Positions 57,162-64,000 of a stretch of DNA of 64,000 nt are shown in pieces. Each line of letters starts with the position of its first letter. Within the stretch, counting starts at the first letter, position 1. The stretch is from Shewanella glacialimarina (GTDB lineage Bacteria; Pseudomonadota; Gammaproteobacteria; Enterobacterales; Shewanellaceae). A program made the position numbers and the translations under genes. The notes beneath the pieces were generated by a model that worked only from the letters and a program-made list of their open reading frames with translations, made no database searches and was not told where the DNA came from. The DNA lies in NCBI RefSeq assembly GCF_020511155.1, contig NZ_CP041216.1, positions 434,001 to 498,000 on the forward strand, read 5' to 3'.

Positions 57162-58007
57162 ATGAAAAAGGCTATTTTTACGCTGGCGATTGGTGATACC
57201 AATCCAATGTACAACGCAGCGTTACTTGGATTTAAGCTTTATGCTGAAAAAGTGGGTGCAGACTTAATTGTGTCTGACCAATTTCATTATCCAATCAACA
57301 TACAAGATCCTCAGCATACCGCAAGTCCAGCTTGGACCGAAAAGCTATACATCAAAGAGTTGCTAAAAGAATACGATCGAGTCCTATATGTCGATGCTGA
57401 TATTATTATCACTCCACACGCAAAGGATATTTTTGAACAATACGATGACCTGGAAACCATTTATATGTTCAATGAAGGCGCTTTATTGGAGCGCCAACCT
57501 GTACTCGATAAAATATTTGCCATAAAAGGGTCTGTTGCTGATTGGCCGCAAGTCAATGGTCGCCCAGTGTATTTTAATCTAGGCTGTATGTTGATCTCGA
57601 ATCAAAGCAAATTATTCGACATCGCCACTTTAGAAGACTTACAACAGGTTTGTAATCACATTAAATATTATGAGCAAACCTACATCAATTATCTGATCCA
57701 GCGAGATGGGTTAAAGTATCAAAGTATTGATGCAGAATTTAACCGTATGGATGTGCTAGGGCATGATGGCTATCGTAATGCCAGCTTTATTCATTATGCA
57801 GGTCGTGGATACACTAACTCCTCTTTAAAGCGCGAAGTGCGATTTGTGAATGATTTTTGTGAATTGAACCAAGATCTCATAGCCAGCGAAACATTGGCGC
57901 AAATTAAGCAAAGTGGTTGGGAACTTTTTATAAACAAAGCCCATAAACGTTACAAACTGCCCAAATTTATGCTGAACTATCTTGCTAAGAAGTTTGTCAC
58001 TATTTAG
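57162..58007 (+). CDS. GT8-like glycosyltransferase
   Basis: A 281-residue cytoplasmic glycosyltransferase of the GT8-like (glycogenin/LPS galactosyl- or glucosyltransferase) fold. The N-terminus MKKAIFTLAIGDTNPMYNAALLGF is the nucleotide-binding strand; VLYVDADIII provides the DxD metal motif at about 76-78; FNLGCMLI and the later SFIHYAGRGYT histidine segment follow. It is in the LPS-core run 38 bases after hldD. Donor and acceptor are unknown. Confidence 0.8.
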   Translation: MKKAIFTLAIGDTNPMYNAALLGFKLYAEKVGADLIVSDQFHYPINIQDPQHTASPAWTEKLYIKELLKEYDRVLYVDADIIITPHAKDIFEQYDDLETIYMFNEGALLERQPVLDKIFAIKGSVADWPQVNGRPVYFNLGCMLISNQSKLFDIATLEDLQQVCNHIKYYEQTYINYLIQRDGLKYQSIDAEFNRMDVLGHDGYRNASFIHYAGRGYTNSSLKREVRFVNDFCELNQDLIASETLAQIKQSGWELFINKAHKRYKLPKFMLNYLAKKFVTI

Positions 58008-58074
58008 TGTTTTGGTTGTGGCGAGTCGCGCGATAGGCAATATCGGTAGCGCAATTTATCTGGAGTGATCAATT

Positions 58075-58851
58075 TTGCTTAAATATAAAGTCTTTGTCAT
58101 TAACCTTAACCGCTCTCCAAAGCGGTTAGAGGCTATTTCTGCACAGTTACAACAGCAAGACATTCCTTTTGAACGTATTGAAGGGGTGGATGGTGCGACA
58201 TTAACTGCTGAACAAATTGAAGCCGTTTCGCCACGCTTATTAGCGCAAAAAAGCTACCATAGAGATTTGGGTAAGGGCGAAATTGGTTGCTCATTGAGTC
58301 ATAAACGCGCTTGGCAAAAAATCATCGATGATGATCTTGATTTCGCCTTTGTGCTTGAGGATGACATTGGCTTAGAAGCTAATTTCGCTGATGTAGTTAA
58401 TTTAATGGCAAACTTACCCCATGCAAATTGGGACTTTATTAAGTTGTATCCGCTACGTCGTGGTGGTGGGAGTAACATTAGAGATTCATTTGATTATCAA
58501 GGCCACCAATTTGTCAGTTACCATAAGTTTCCGATAAGCGCGGTTGCGCAAGTGATCAGTAAGCAAGGTGCTAAGTCGCTATTAAAAAATATGCCTTATA
58601 TTGTTGAGCCAGTGGATGGACATATTAAATCGTGGTGGTCATTGGGTATTTATCCATTTGGGTTAATTCCTTATTGTGTATCAGTCGACCTGGCAGGGCT
58701 TTCAGATATCAATCCTGTGGGGAGTTTAGAGAAAATGCCGCAACGCAAGCTTACAAAACTGCGTTTGAATTGGTCTAGAGCCTTTAAGCGTATGTTAGTG
58801 ACACCATCATTAGACAAGCATTTTAACCAGTTTAAAGACAGTTTGAAGTAA
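58075..58851 (+). CDS. GT25-family LPS glycosyltransferase
   Basis: A 258-residue protein with the GT25 pattern: VFVINLNRSPKRLEAI near the N-terminus, the KGEIGCSLSHKRAWQKI segment and the FVLEDDIGLE acidic motif (EDD, metal-binding). The start is a TTG at 58075 supported by CTGGAG upstream; no ATG is available in frame nearby. GT25 enzymes add galactose or related sugars to LPS outer core. It is followed 8 bases later by the next glycosyltransferase gene, so they are co-transcribed. Confidence 0.83.
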   Translation: MLKYKVFVINLNRSPKRLEAISAQLQQQDIPFERIEGVDGATLTAEQIEAVSPRLLAQKSYHRDLGKGEIGCSLSHKRAWQKIIDDDLDFAFVLEDDIGLEANFADVVNLMANLPHANWDFIKLYPLRRGGGSNIRDSFDYQGHQFVSYHKFPISAVAQVISKQGAKSLLKNMPYIVEPVDGHIKSWWSLGIYPFGLIPYCVSVDLAGLSDINPVGSLEKMPQRKLTKLRLNWSRAFKRMLVTPSLDKHFNQFKDSLK

Positions 58852-58859
58852 GGGATAAC

Positions 58860-59966
58860 GTGAGCGGATTAATCAGCCATCAGCAGCTACTTAATGCTAA
58901 AAAAGTACTTTATATGACCCACTTGGCCATTGGGGACTTTGTCTATCAAGGTGTCTGGTTATCTGCGTTAAAAGCGAAATATCCCCATTTGACCATTGAT
59001 ATTTGGTTTGACGATTGTCGACGTAGTCCGCATGAATGGGCAGGTGGACGCAATCAAATTTTAACCGAGTGGATTAATGCCATTGGTGATTTTGGTGATA
59101 TATATCCTATTGTGTCTAATATCGCTGAGCGTGAGCAATACATTACCAAGGCCCAGCAACAAAATTATGATGTTATTATGTTTGTGGGCAAAAACCGTTC
59201 AACTCAATATGCAAAGTTAGCACGCACTATTTCTAAACAAGCGCTCAGTGTTGCGACCACAAGTGGGGCGAATTTTTTCAGTAATTGGCTTTATTTTAAT
59301 AAACTAGATGGGGTGATTAGTTACGATGATATTGCTGACTCGACCCAGCATATTACTGAGTTATATGCTGAGTGTTTTAAGCAGCTTTTAGGGTTAACCA
59401 CATCTGATTTGGTGTCTGGCTATACCCAATTAATGATCCAGCCTGAAGATAAATACACCCAGCAAGCTCTGCAAATTATTGATGATTTAACCGGTAAAGA
59501 TAATACCAAGCTAATTTGTTTTATGAATCATTTATCGACTGCGGATAAGAAAGATTATCCTTGGGCACAGTTAAAGACGATTATGTTGACGTTAGCTCAG
59601 CTTTATCCGCAAGTGGTATTTATCATTAATACTCCACCGAATAAATTGATGTCAGTACAGCAGGATTTAGAGGCTGATGCAGAGTTGTCAGCGTTAAAAA
59701 TTCAGGTTTTTACGGCATTAGAAAACTTCTTTCAGTTGCCAGCCTTAATGGCAAAATGTGATTTTTGTTTGAGTGTCGATACAGCAACAGCACATTTGGC
59801 AGTCAGTATGAAGGTACCTCAAGTGACCATTATGGCAAGTGACTTTAAATTGTGGCAGCCTTTGGGTGACAGCCTTATTTTAGAGGGCACAGGTAAAGCC
59901 AGTTCAGTGTCTACTAATGATGTTATTGATGCCTGTAAGATTCAATTGAGTAAGTGTATTAAATAG
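58860..59966 (+). CDS. GT9-like glycosyltransferase
   Basis: A 368-residue protein with the GT9 (heptosyltransferase-like) layout: VLYMTHLAIGDFVYQGVWLSALKAKYP at the N-terminus, a central nucleotide-binding region (LICFMNHLSTADKKDYPW) in place of the usual HPG motif, and LSVDTATAHLAVSMKVPQVTIM near the C-terminus. GTG start at 58860 with AGGGAT upstream. The HPG-to-MNH change is unusual for heptosyltransferases and suggests another acceptor or sugar. It is the last gene of the LPS-core run. Confidence 0.78.
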   Translation: MSGLISHQQLLNAKKVLYMTHLAIGDFVYQGVWLSALKAKYPHLTIDIWFDDCRRSPHEWAGGRNQILTEWINAIGDFGDIYPIVSNIAEREQYITKAQQQNYDVIMFVGKNRSTQYAKLARTISKQALSVATTSGANFFSNWLYFNKLDGVISYDDIADSTQHITELYAECFKQLLGLTTSDLVSGYTQLMIQPEDKYTQQALQIIDDLTGKDNTKLICFMNHLSTADKKDYPWAQLKTIMLTLAQLYPQVVFIINTPPNKLMSVQQDLEADAELSALKIQVFTALENFFQLPALMAKCDFCLSVDTATAHLAVSMKVPQVTIMASDFKLWQPLGDSLILEGTGKASSVSTNDVIDACKIQLSKCIK

Positions 59967-60041
59967 TTATTTTTGATATAGAAAGGGCTTATAAAATGTT
60001 CAAAGAAATAGTGAGCATTTTATAAGTAAATTCGGTCTACT

Positions 60042-60800
60042 TTAATCTGATGGGATCTGATACTTATCGAGAATTTTTTGGTATTCCCCCGTAGATTTTA
60101 GTGTCTTTACACCTAGATCAAATTGTTGTGCTTTGATCAGTTTATTAAGATTAAAGCCAACGTATAAACTGATTTTATCTGGCATGGAACCAGCATATTT
60201 TATTTTTTCAGACAATTTTAGTTGTCTAGCTGTGTATTGAATAACATATCTATTACCAATAATAATTTGGTGCCTCCCTCTGATCATTCTTATAATATTC
60301 ATCGACAGTGGTTTATCGCCAACAGCCCAATATATTTGCTGATTATTGGACAAGTAAGACTCTAATGCTTCGCCGTAATCGTATCCCTTAATAACTGCAA
60401 TAGATTGTGATGAAAGATCGCTCAGTTTTTCATATCTCCAGGGATTATTGTTAACAGTAAAAAAATCATTACTTACCTCACCGACAACAGTCTCCCCAGT
60501 AAGTAAACCTTGTTCAACAGCCACACTTTTTGATATGGCTAAAACTGCGTCAATATTGCCAACCTGAGTTTCTTTTAATGCGCGGTTAAATGGCATGGGT
60601 ACAAAAGTTACCTGTACCCCCTGGATTTCAAATGCTCGTTGTACTATTTCAACTAGATAACCTGGTTGGTCGTCACAAATGTAAGGGCACCACACATCAG
60701 AGGCTATATGGATAGTCTTTGCGGAAACTGGAAAACAACATATTATCAAAGTAACAATAGTGCTTAATACGGACTTTTTTGACATAGTGGTTCGTAACAT
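60042..60800 (-). CDS. Periplasmic solute-binding-like (SBP_bac_3) protein
   Basis: A 252-residue exported protein with a signal peptide (VLSTIVTLIICCFPVSA). HIASDVWCPYICDDQPGYLVEIVQRAFEIQG is the N-terminal lobe of the amino-acid-binding protein family, and AVIKGYDYGEALE and ALKTLKSTGEYQKILDKYQI-like C-terminal segments fit too. No ABC permease or ATPase is adjacent, so it may act alone as a sensor or scavenger. ATG 60800 has AAGG upstream and is preferred to the internal ATG at 60785. It is convergent with the LPS-core run. Confidence 0.8.
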   Translation of the reverse strand: MLRTTMSKKSVLSTIVTLIICCFPVSAKTIHIASDVWCPYICDDQPGYLVEIVQRAFEIQGVQVTFVPMPFNRALKETQVGNIDAVLAISKSVAVEQGLLTGETVVGEVSNDFFTVNNNPWRYEKLSDLSSQSIAVIKGYDYGEALESYLSNNQQIYWAVGDKPLSMNIIRMIRGRHQIIIGNRYVIQYTARQLKLSEKIKYAGSMPDKISLYVGFNLNKLIKAQQFDLGVKTLKSTGEYQKILDKYQIPSD

Positions 60801-60994
60801 AGGTGCCTTGAGTGCTTCTGGGGCGCTATTTTAGCTATTCATATTATTTGATCAATATTTTTCGATTATAAATTAAACAATTTTTTCTTTAGGTAACCAA
60901 AGATAAATAAGTTGTCGTTTGTGTTGGTATTTTTTTACCATATTGTAGCGATCTCTTGGTTAGTGGTTTTTATTTAAATTATAGGACTAAAAGT

Positions 60995-61996
60995 ATGCTT
61001 CAGAATAAAATGATACAGCAGGTGGTGTTTGATCAACCTGGAGATGCTAATGTCATGCGGCTAGGTAGCGGTAGTCTTGCACCTTTACAATCAGGCCAGG
61101 TTTGCATAAAAGTACACGCTGCAGGCGTCAACGGCCCTGATATTAAACAACGTATGGGAGCCTATCCCGCTCCTGAGGGCGCAAGTCCTATTCTTGGTTT
61201 AGAAGTGGCAGGCGTTATCATTGCGATAGCGGATGATGTTACCCAGTGGAATATTGGGGATAGAGTTTGCGCTCTGGTACCCGGTGGTGGCTATGCAGAA
61301 CAAGTTAATACCTTTGCTGCACACTGTTTACCCATTCCTGCAGCTTGGAGTTTTATTCAAGCAGCGGCGCTGCCTGAGACCTTTTTTACGGTTTGGGGCA
61401 ATGTGTTCATGCGGGCAGGATTAAAAGCGGGTGAAACAGTGTTAGTGCATGGAGGGGCAGGCGGCATTGGTAGCACGGCTATTAAGCTTGCTAGCCAGCT
61501 TGGTGCAAACGTTTTTGCCACATCAGGCACCGATGATAAATGCCAGTTCTGCCTTAGCCAAGGTGCCACGCATGCGATTAACTATAATAACCAATCCTTT
61601 GCAGATTCTATTTTGTCGCTAACTCATCATCAAGGTGTTGATGTGGTCGTCGATATTGCGGGTGGCGACTTTATTAATGAAAATTTAAAAGTGCTCGCAA
61701 TGGATGGACGAATGGTATCAATTGCGATGCAAAGAGGGCCTAAAGCAACGGTTGATATTTTCAGGTTAATGGCTAAACGTATTATATGGACTGGTTCGAC
61801 GTTACGACCACAAAGTGTGGTAGCAAAAGCCCAGATTGCCGCAGAGCTTAAGCAGCATGTTTGGCCGTTACTTGAAAGCGGGCAATTTACTCCACCCATT
61901 GATAAAGTGTTTGCGTTTAATGAGGTGGTTCAAGCTCATCAATATATGGAGTCAGGTATCCATAAAGGCAAAATAATTTTAAACTTGTGTGACTAA
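60995..61996 (+). CDS. NAD(P)H quinone oxidoreductase, zeta-crystallin/PIG3 type
   Basis: A 333-residue medium-chain dehydrogenase/reductase without the structural zinc cysteines. ATG 60995 is chosen (AGGA eight bases upstream), not TTG 60956. The N-terminal GroES-like domain has AAGVNGPDIKQRMG and PILGLEVAGVI; the Rossmann domain has VLVHGGAGGIGSTAIKLASQLG (the AxxGxxG loop); NALKVLAMDGRMVSI-type strand follows. It reduces quinones or related electrophiles with NADPH. Single gene; no regulator nearby. Confidence 0.87.
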   Translation: MLQNKMIQQVVFDQPGDANVMRLGSGSLAPLQSGQVCIKVHAAGVNGPDIKQRMGAYPAPEGASPILGLEVAGVIIAIADDVTQWNIGDRVCALVPGGGYAEQVNTFAAHCLPIPAAWSFIQAAALPETFFTVWGNVFMRAGLKAGETVLVHGGAGGIGSTAIKLASQLGANVFATSGTDDKCQFCLSQGATHAINYNNQSFADSILSLTHHQGVDVVVDIAGGDFINENLKVLAMDGRMVSIAMQRGPKATVDIFRLMAKRIIWTGSTLRPQSVVAKAQIAAELKQHVWPLLESGQFTPPIDKVFAFNEVVQAHQYMESGIHKGKIILNLCD

Positions 61997-62366
61997 AACT
62001 CAGAAAGATCTGATAAAAACTTGAAGCATGAAAAATTTAAGCTAATCTGCAGTTATCAAATATAAATTGGATGATTTTAAAGCAAGAAAGTGTCGGTTTA
62101 TGCTTGTGTAAAGTGAAATTTTTTAACGATGTATCATGATACATACATAAATCTTGTGCTTTTTTTAAGGTCATTACGCTATTGGTAAATTATTTTTGAA
62201 TATTTTTACCAAAATTTGAAAATTAACTAAATTAGGCATTGATTCTCTGTATTATTCTGTTTAAATACCCACATTATTGAAGCTTAATAATATTGAGCCG
62301 AGGTTATTAGTAGTTCATCGAGCATATCTTTTTGGTATATGTGTTGATTTAAGGGCGTTAGCATAT
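61997..62366. other. 370-base AT-rich gap with a 16-bp palindrome
   Basis: No terminator or ORF was recognised. The only structure seen is a perfect 16-bp palindrome at 62129-62144, described separately. The right end provides the weak AGGG-type ribosome binding site of the next gene. Confidence 0.6.
62129..62144. promoter_or_regulatory. Perfect 16-bp palindrome, possible operator
   Basis: ATGTATCATGATACAT is its own reverse complement. It lies about 220 bases before the acidic-tail protein gene and 130 bases after the quinone oxidoreductase gene. I do not recognise the motif as a known regulator site. Confidence 0.4.
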
Positions 62367-62798
62367 ATGTATAACACAGTAAAAAAACAATTATGGGTTG
62401 GTGAGTTAAGAACGGCTAGAGGGAATACAATTGTTATTCACGACGGCCAATTACCTGAAGCATCCAAAGGGCGTATCTATTTATTTAATACAGTACGCAA
62501 TGTCATCATTGAGTATGTAGAAGATATCGTTAAAGTAAATTTGCATGATCTTGATGAGGCACAAACTAAAGCTGCGTTGGCTGAGTTTGGTGATGCTTGG
62601 CAAGTTGCTCGTGCTGAGTTTATGGCTAAACAGCAAACTCGCATTGATTTGTCTAAGGTGCCCGATACTGCGCCTCCCAAGAAAGCTAAGCCAGCACCTG
62701 AGCCAGATGAGATTGCAGATGGTGACGATATTGATGTCTTTGATGACGCTGATGATTCAGATGATGATTTTGACATGGATGATGGTGTCGACGATTAA
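62367..62798 (+). CDS. Small protein with a very acidic C-terminal tail
   Basis: A 143-residue protein, not recognised. ATG 62367 is preferred over 62277 because the upstream extension is AT-rich and AAGGG lies nearer the later start. Residues 1-90 form a compact, mostly beta/alpha region (LWVGELRTARGNTIVIHDGQLPEASKGRIYLFNTVRNVIIEYVEDIV). Residues 100-118 are Pro/Lys-rich (PPKKAKPAPEP), and the last 30 are almost all Asp/Glu (DDIDVFDDADDSDDDFDMDDG). Such tails can mimic nucleic acid or bind basic partners. It shares a terminator with the convergent CsrD-like gene. Function unknown. Confidence 0.7.
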   Translation: MYNTVKKQLWVGELRTARGNTIVIHDGQLPEASKGRIYLFNTVRNVIIEYVEDIVKVNLHDLDEAQTKAALAEFGDAWQVARAEFMAKQQTRIDLSKVPDTAPPKKAKPAPEPDEIADGDDIDVFDDADDSDDDFDMDDGVDD

Positions 62799-62840
62799 GT
62801 TGTTTGAGTCAAGTAGCTAATAAAGTTGAATAAGCCAATA

Positions 62841-62874
62841 AAAAACCAGTAGCATGCATACTACTGGTTTTTTT
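62841..62874. terminator. Shared terminator of the acidic-tail and CsrD-like genes
   Basis: AAAAACCAGTAG/CTACTGGTTTTT perfect arms around CATGCATA, lying between convergent genes and symmetric, so it can serve both. Confidence 0.9.
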
Positions 62875-62900
62875 GTGGGTGATAGATACCCTAATGATGA

Positions 62901-64000
62901 TTAGGTGAGTTTGATATCAATAGGCGGGGCTATGTAGCCTTGGTGTGCGTCTAAACGTAAGTCGTTAAAGCGGCTTAGCTGCTTATTCTCTTGAATTCCC
63001 GTCACAATAACTTGAATATCTAGTCCTTTTGCCACGTTAACCAACGCGCGACATAGCTCACTGTTGTGTTGATTCTCTTCGATAAAAGCAAAAGATTGAT
63101 CCAGTTTTACATAGCTGGGTCTTAGGTTTTGTAAATAGGCCATGGAGCCGAATTGACGACCGAAATGGTCAATACCGAAGTGGGCACCACAATCACGAAT
63201 AATATTGCACAAGTGTTCACATGAGCTTAAATCGCTATAGACACTTGCTTCAGGGATCTCAAAACAAATGCGTTCAGGCGTTTTATGATTTCTAAGGAAT
63301 TTCTTAATCCAAAGATGAAACTCATGATCGCCAATACTTTGATAAGTTAGGTTGATGGCCACAGGTTCAAAATTACGGTCAAATAAATGATGGCTATTAA
63401 CAGTTTCAATTAAGCAGCGATCTAACACGGTACCCAATGATAAAATTTCCACAAAAGGCATAAACTGACCTGCATGTAACACTTCATTATCTAATGTGAG
63501 TTGACAGTACAGTTCACGTTGACACACTTCATTGTTTTCATTTAATAATATGGGTTGCCAACGAAATTGAAATTGATTGTTATTGATTGCGTGGGTGAGC
63601 TTTTGTCGCCACTCATCACGGCTGAATAATTGCTGCTGCGTATTTTCATACCAATGAAAGATTTTATTATCTTTAATCGATTTTTGTAACGCATTATCAG
63701 CTTGAGCAAGTATGTCCGATACACTCATTTGATCTAAACGTTCAGCGATACCAATATTGAATTGCTCATTGGGTTTACAACCTGCTTTCGATATTTCTTT
63801 ATTGATTGTGCGGATCATGCCCTGTAAGTATTTACTAAGTTGTTCGTGTTCACTTTCTTCAATTAAGAAGGCGAATTCATATGCTGCTATGCGTGCAATA
63901 ACAGAAGGGCTAATTTCATCTAAATGTTGATGTAATTTATTGCCAAGTAACTTGATGGTTTCATCTCTTACTTGATAGCCATACTGGCTATGCACATCTT
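62901..64000 (-). CDS. csrD: CsrD/MshH-like degenerate GGDEF-EAL protein, C-terminal part
   Basis: The gene continues beyond the right edge; the frame is open to base 64000, so the GTG at 63995 is probably internal. Visible are the end of a degenerate GGDEF domain (AAYEF where GGDEF is expected) and a degenerate EAL domain (CQRELYCQL for EAL; DHFGRQFGS for DDFGTGYSS; VKLD kept; IAPPID tail). The RELYCQL and FMPFVEIL segments match, from memory, the HHRELMCRI and YMPMVLQF blocks of E. coli CsrD, which helps RNase E degrade CsrB/CsrC RNAs without acting on c-di-GMP. In Vibrio the homologue MshH heads the MSHA pilus cluster. Confidence 0.65.
   Translation of the reverse strand, partial: DVHSQYGYQVRDETIKLLGNKLHQHLDEISPSVIARIAAYEFAFLIEESEHEQLSKYLQGMIRTINKEISKAGCKPNEQFNIGIAERLDQMSVSDILAQADNALQKSIKDNKIFHWYENTQQQLFSRDEWRQKLTHAINNNQFQFRWQPILLNENNEVCQRELYCQLTLDNEVLHAGQFMPFVEILSLGTVLDRCLIETVNSHHLFDRNFEPVAINLTYQSIGDHEFHLWIKKFLRNHKTPERICFEIPEASVYSDLSSCEHLCNIIRDCGAHFGIDHFGRQFGSMAYLQNLRPSYVKLDQSFAFIEENQHNSELCRALVNVAKGLDIQVIVTGIQENKQLSRFNDLRLDAHQGYIAPPIDIKLT

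Overview
This window looks like chromosomal DNA of a marine, probably cold-adapted Shewanella or close relative. The support is a gene set typical of that genus: SelO, SrkA-DsbA, a CsrD/MshH-like protein, EcsC, UbiK, two extracellular nucleases with GlyGly-CTERM tails, a 367-residue PurC, and the uvrA / MFS / ssb order. Base composition is AT-rich. No insertion sequence, prophage, CRISPR array or rRNA operon was seen.

Layout. 1-4.1 kb: the 3' end of selO, a small DUF3630-like protein, srkA and dsbA. A 0.6 kb intergenic stretch follows with a candidate small RNA on the minus strand (2476-2543) and several strong inverted repeats, then a YtfK-like stringent-response gene, zapB and a RidA-type gene. 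4.3-10.9 kb: ilvE, a short-chain dehydrogenase, an ExaC/AcoD-type aldehyde dehydrogenase divergent from an AraC regulator with four 13-bp tandem repeats between them, and a two-gene unit of an EcKinase-like phosphotransferase and a flavin reductase. 11-21.2 kb: a beta-CASP exonuclease, an exported M20 hydrolase, ppiB, ecsC-like, an FG-GAP protein, a Cache chemoreceptor and an exported amidohydrolase. 21.2-28.7 kb: ubiK, rep, a GAF-GAF-GGDEF-degenerate EAL protein, a four-tRNA cluster (Arg-CCG, His-GTG, Pro-TGG twice) and rimO. 28.8-32.2 kb: a TonB-dependent siderophore receptor and a PepSY membrane protein behind a Fur-box-like site.

32.8-41.8 kb is the most coherent functional unit. Four genes, all on the minus strand, encode in transcription order an outer-membrane porin, an ExeM/NucH-type extracellular nuclease, an endonuclease-I-type nuclease with duplicated lamin-tail domains, and a UshA-like 5'-nucleotidase lipoprotein. 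Together they form a plausible pathway for digesting extracellular DNA to nucleotides, then to nucleosides and phosphate, and taking up the products. By eye this block is somewhat richer in G+C than its flanks.

42.2-54.9 kb: purC, an EamA transporter, LemA with a membrane partner, deaD, an M28 peptidase lipoprotein, uvrA, a YajR-like MFS transporter and ssb. 55.1-60.0 kb: five co-directional lipopolysaccharide-core genes (a GT9 glycosyltransferase, hldD, and GT8-like, GT25 and GT9-like glycosyltransferases). 60-64 kb: a periplasmic solute-binding-like protein, a quinone oxidoreductase, a small protein with a very acidic tail, and the C-terminal part of a CsrD/MshH-like protein running off the right edge.

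All functional names rest on sequence patterns read by eye. No database search was run.
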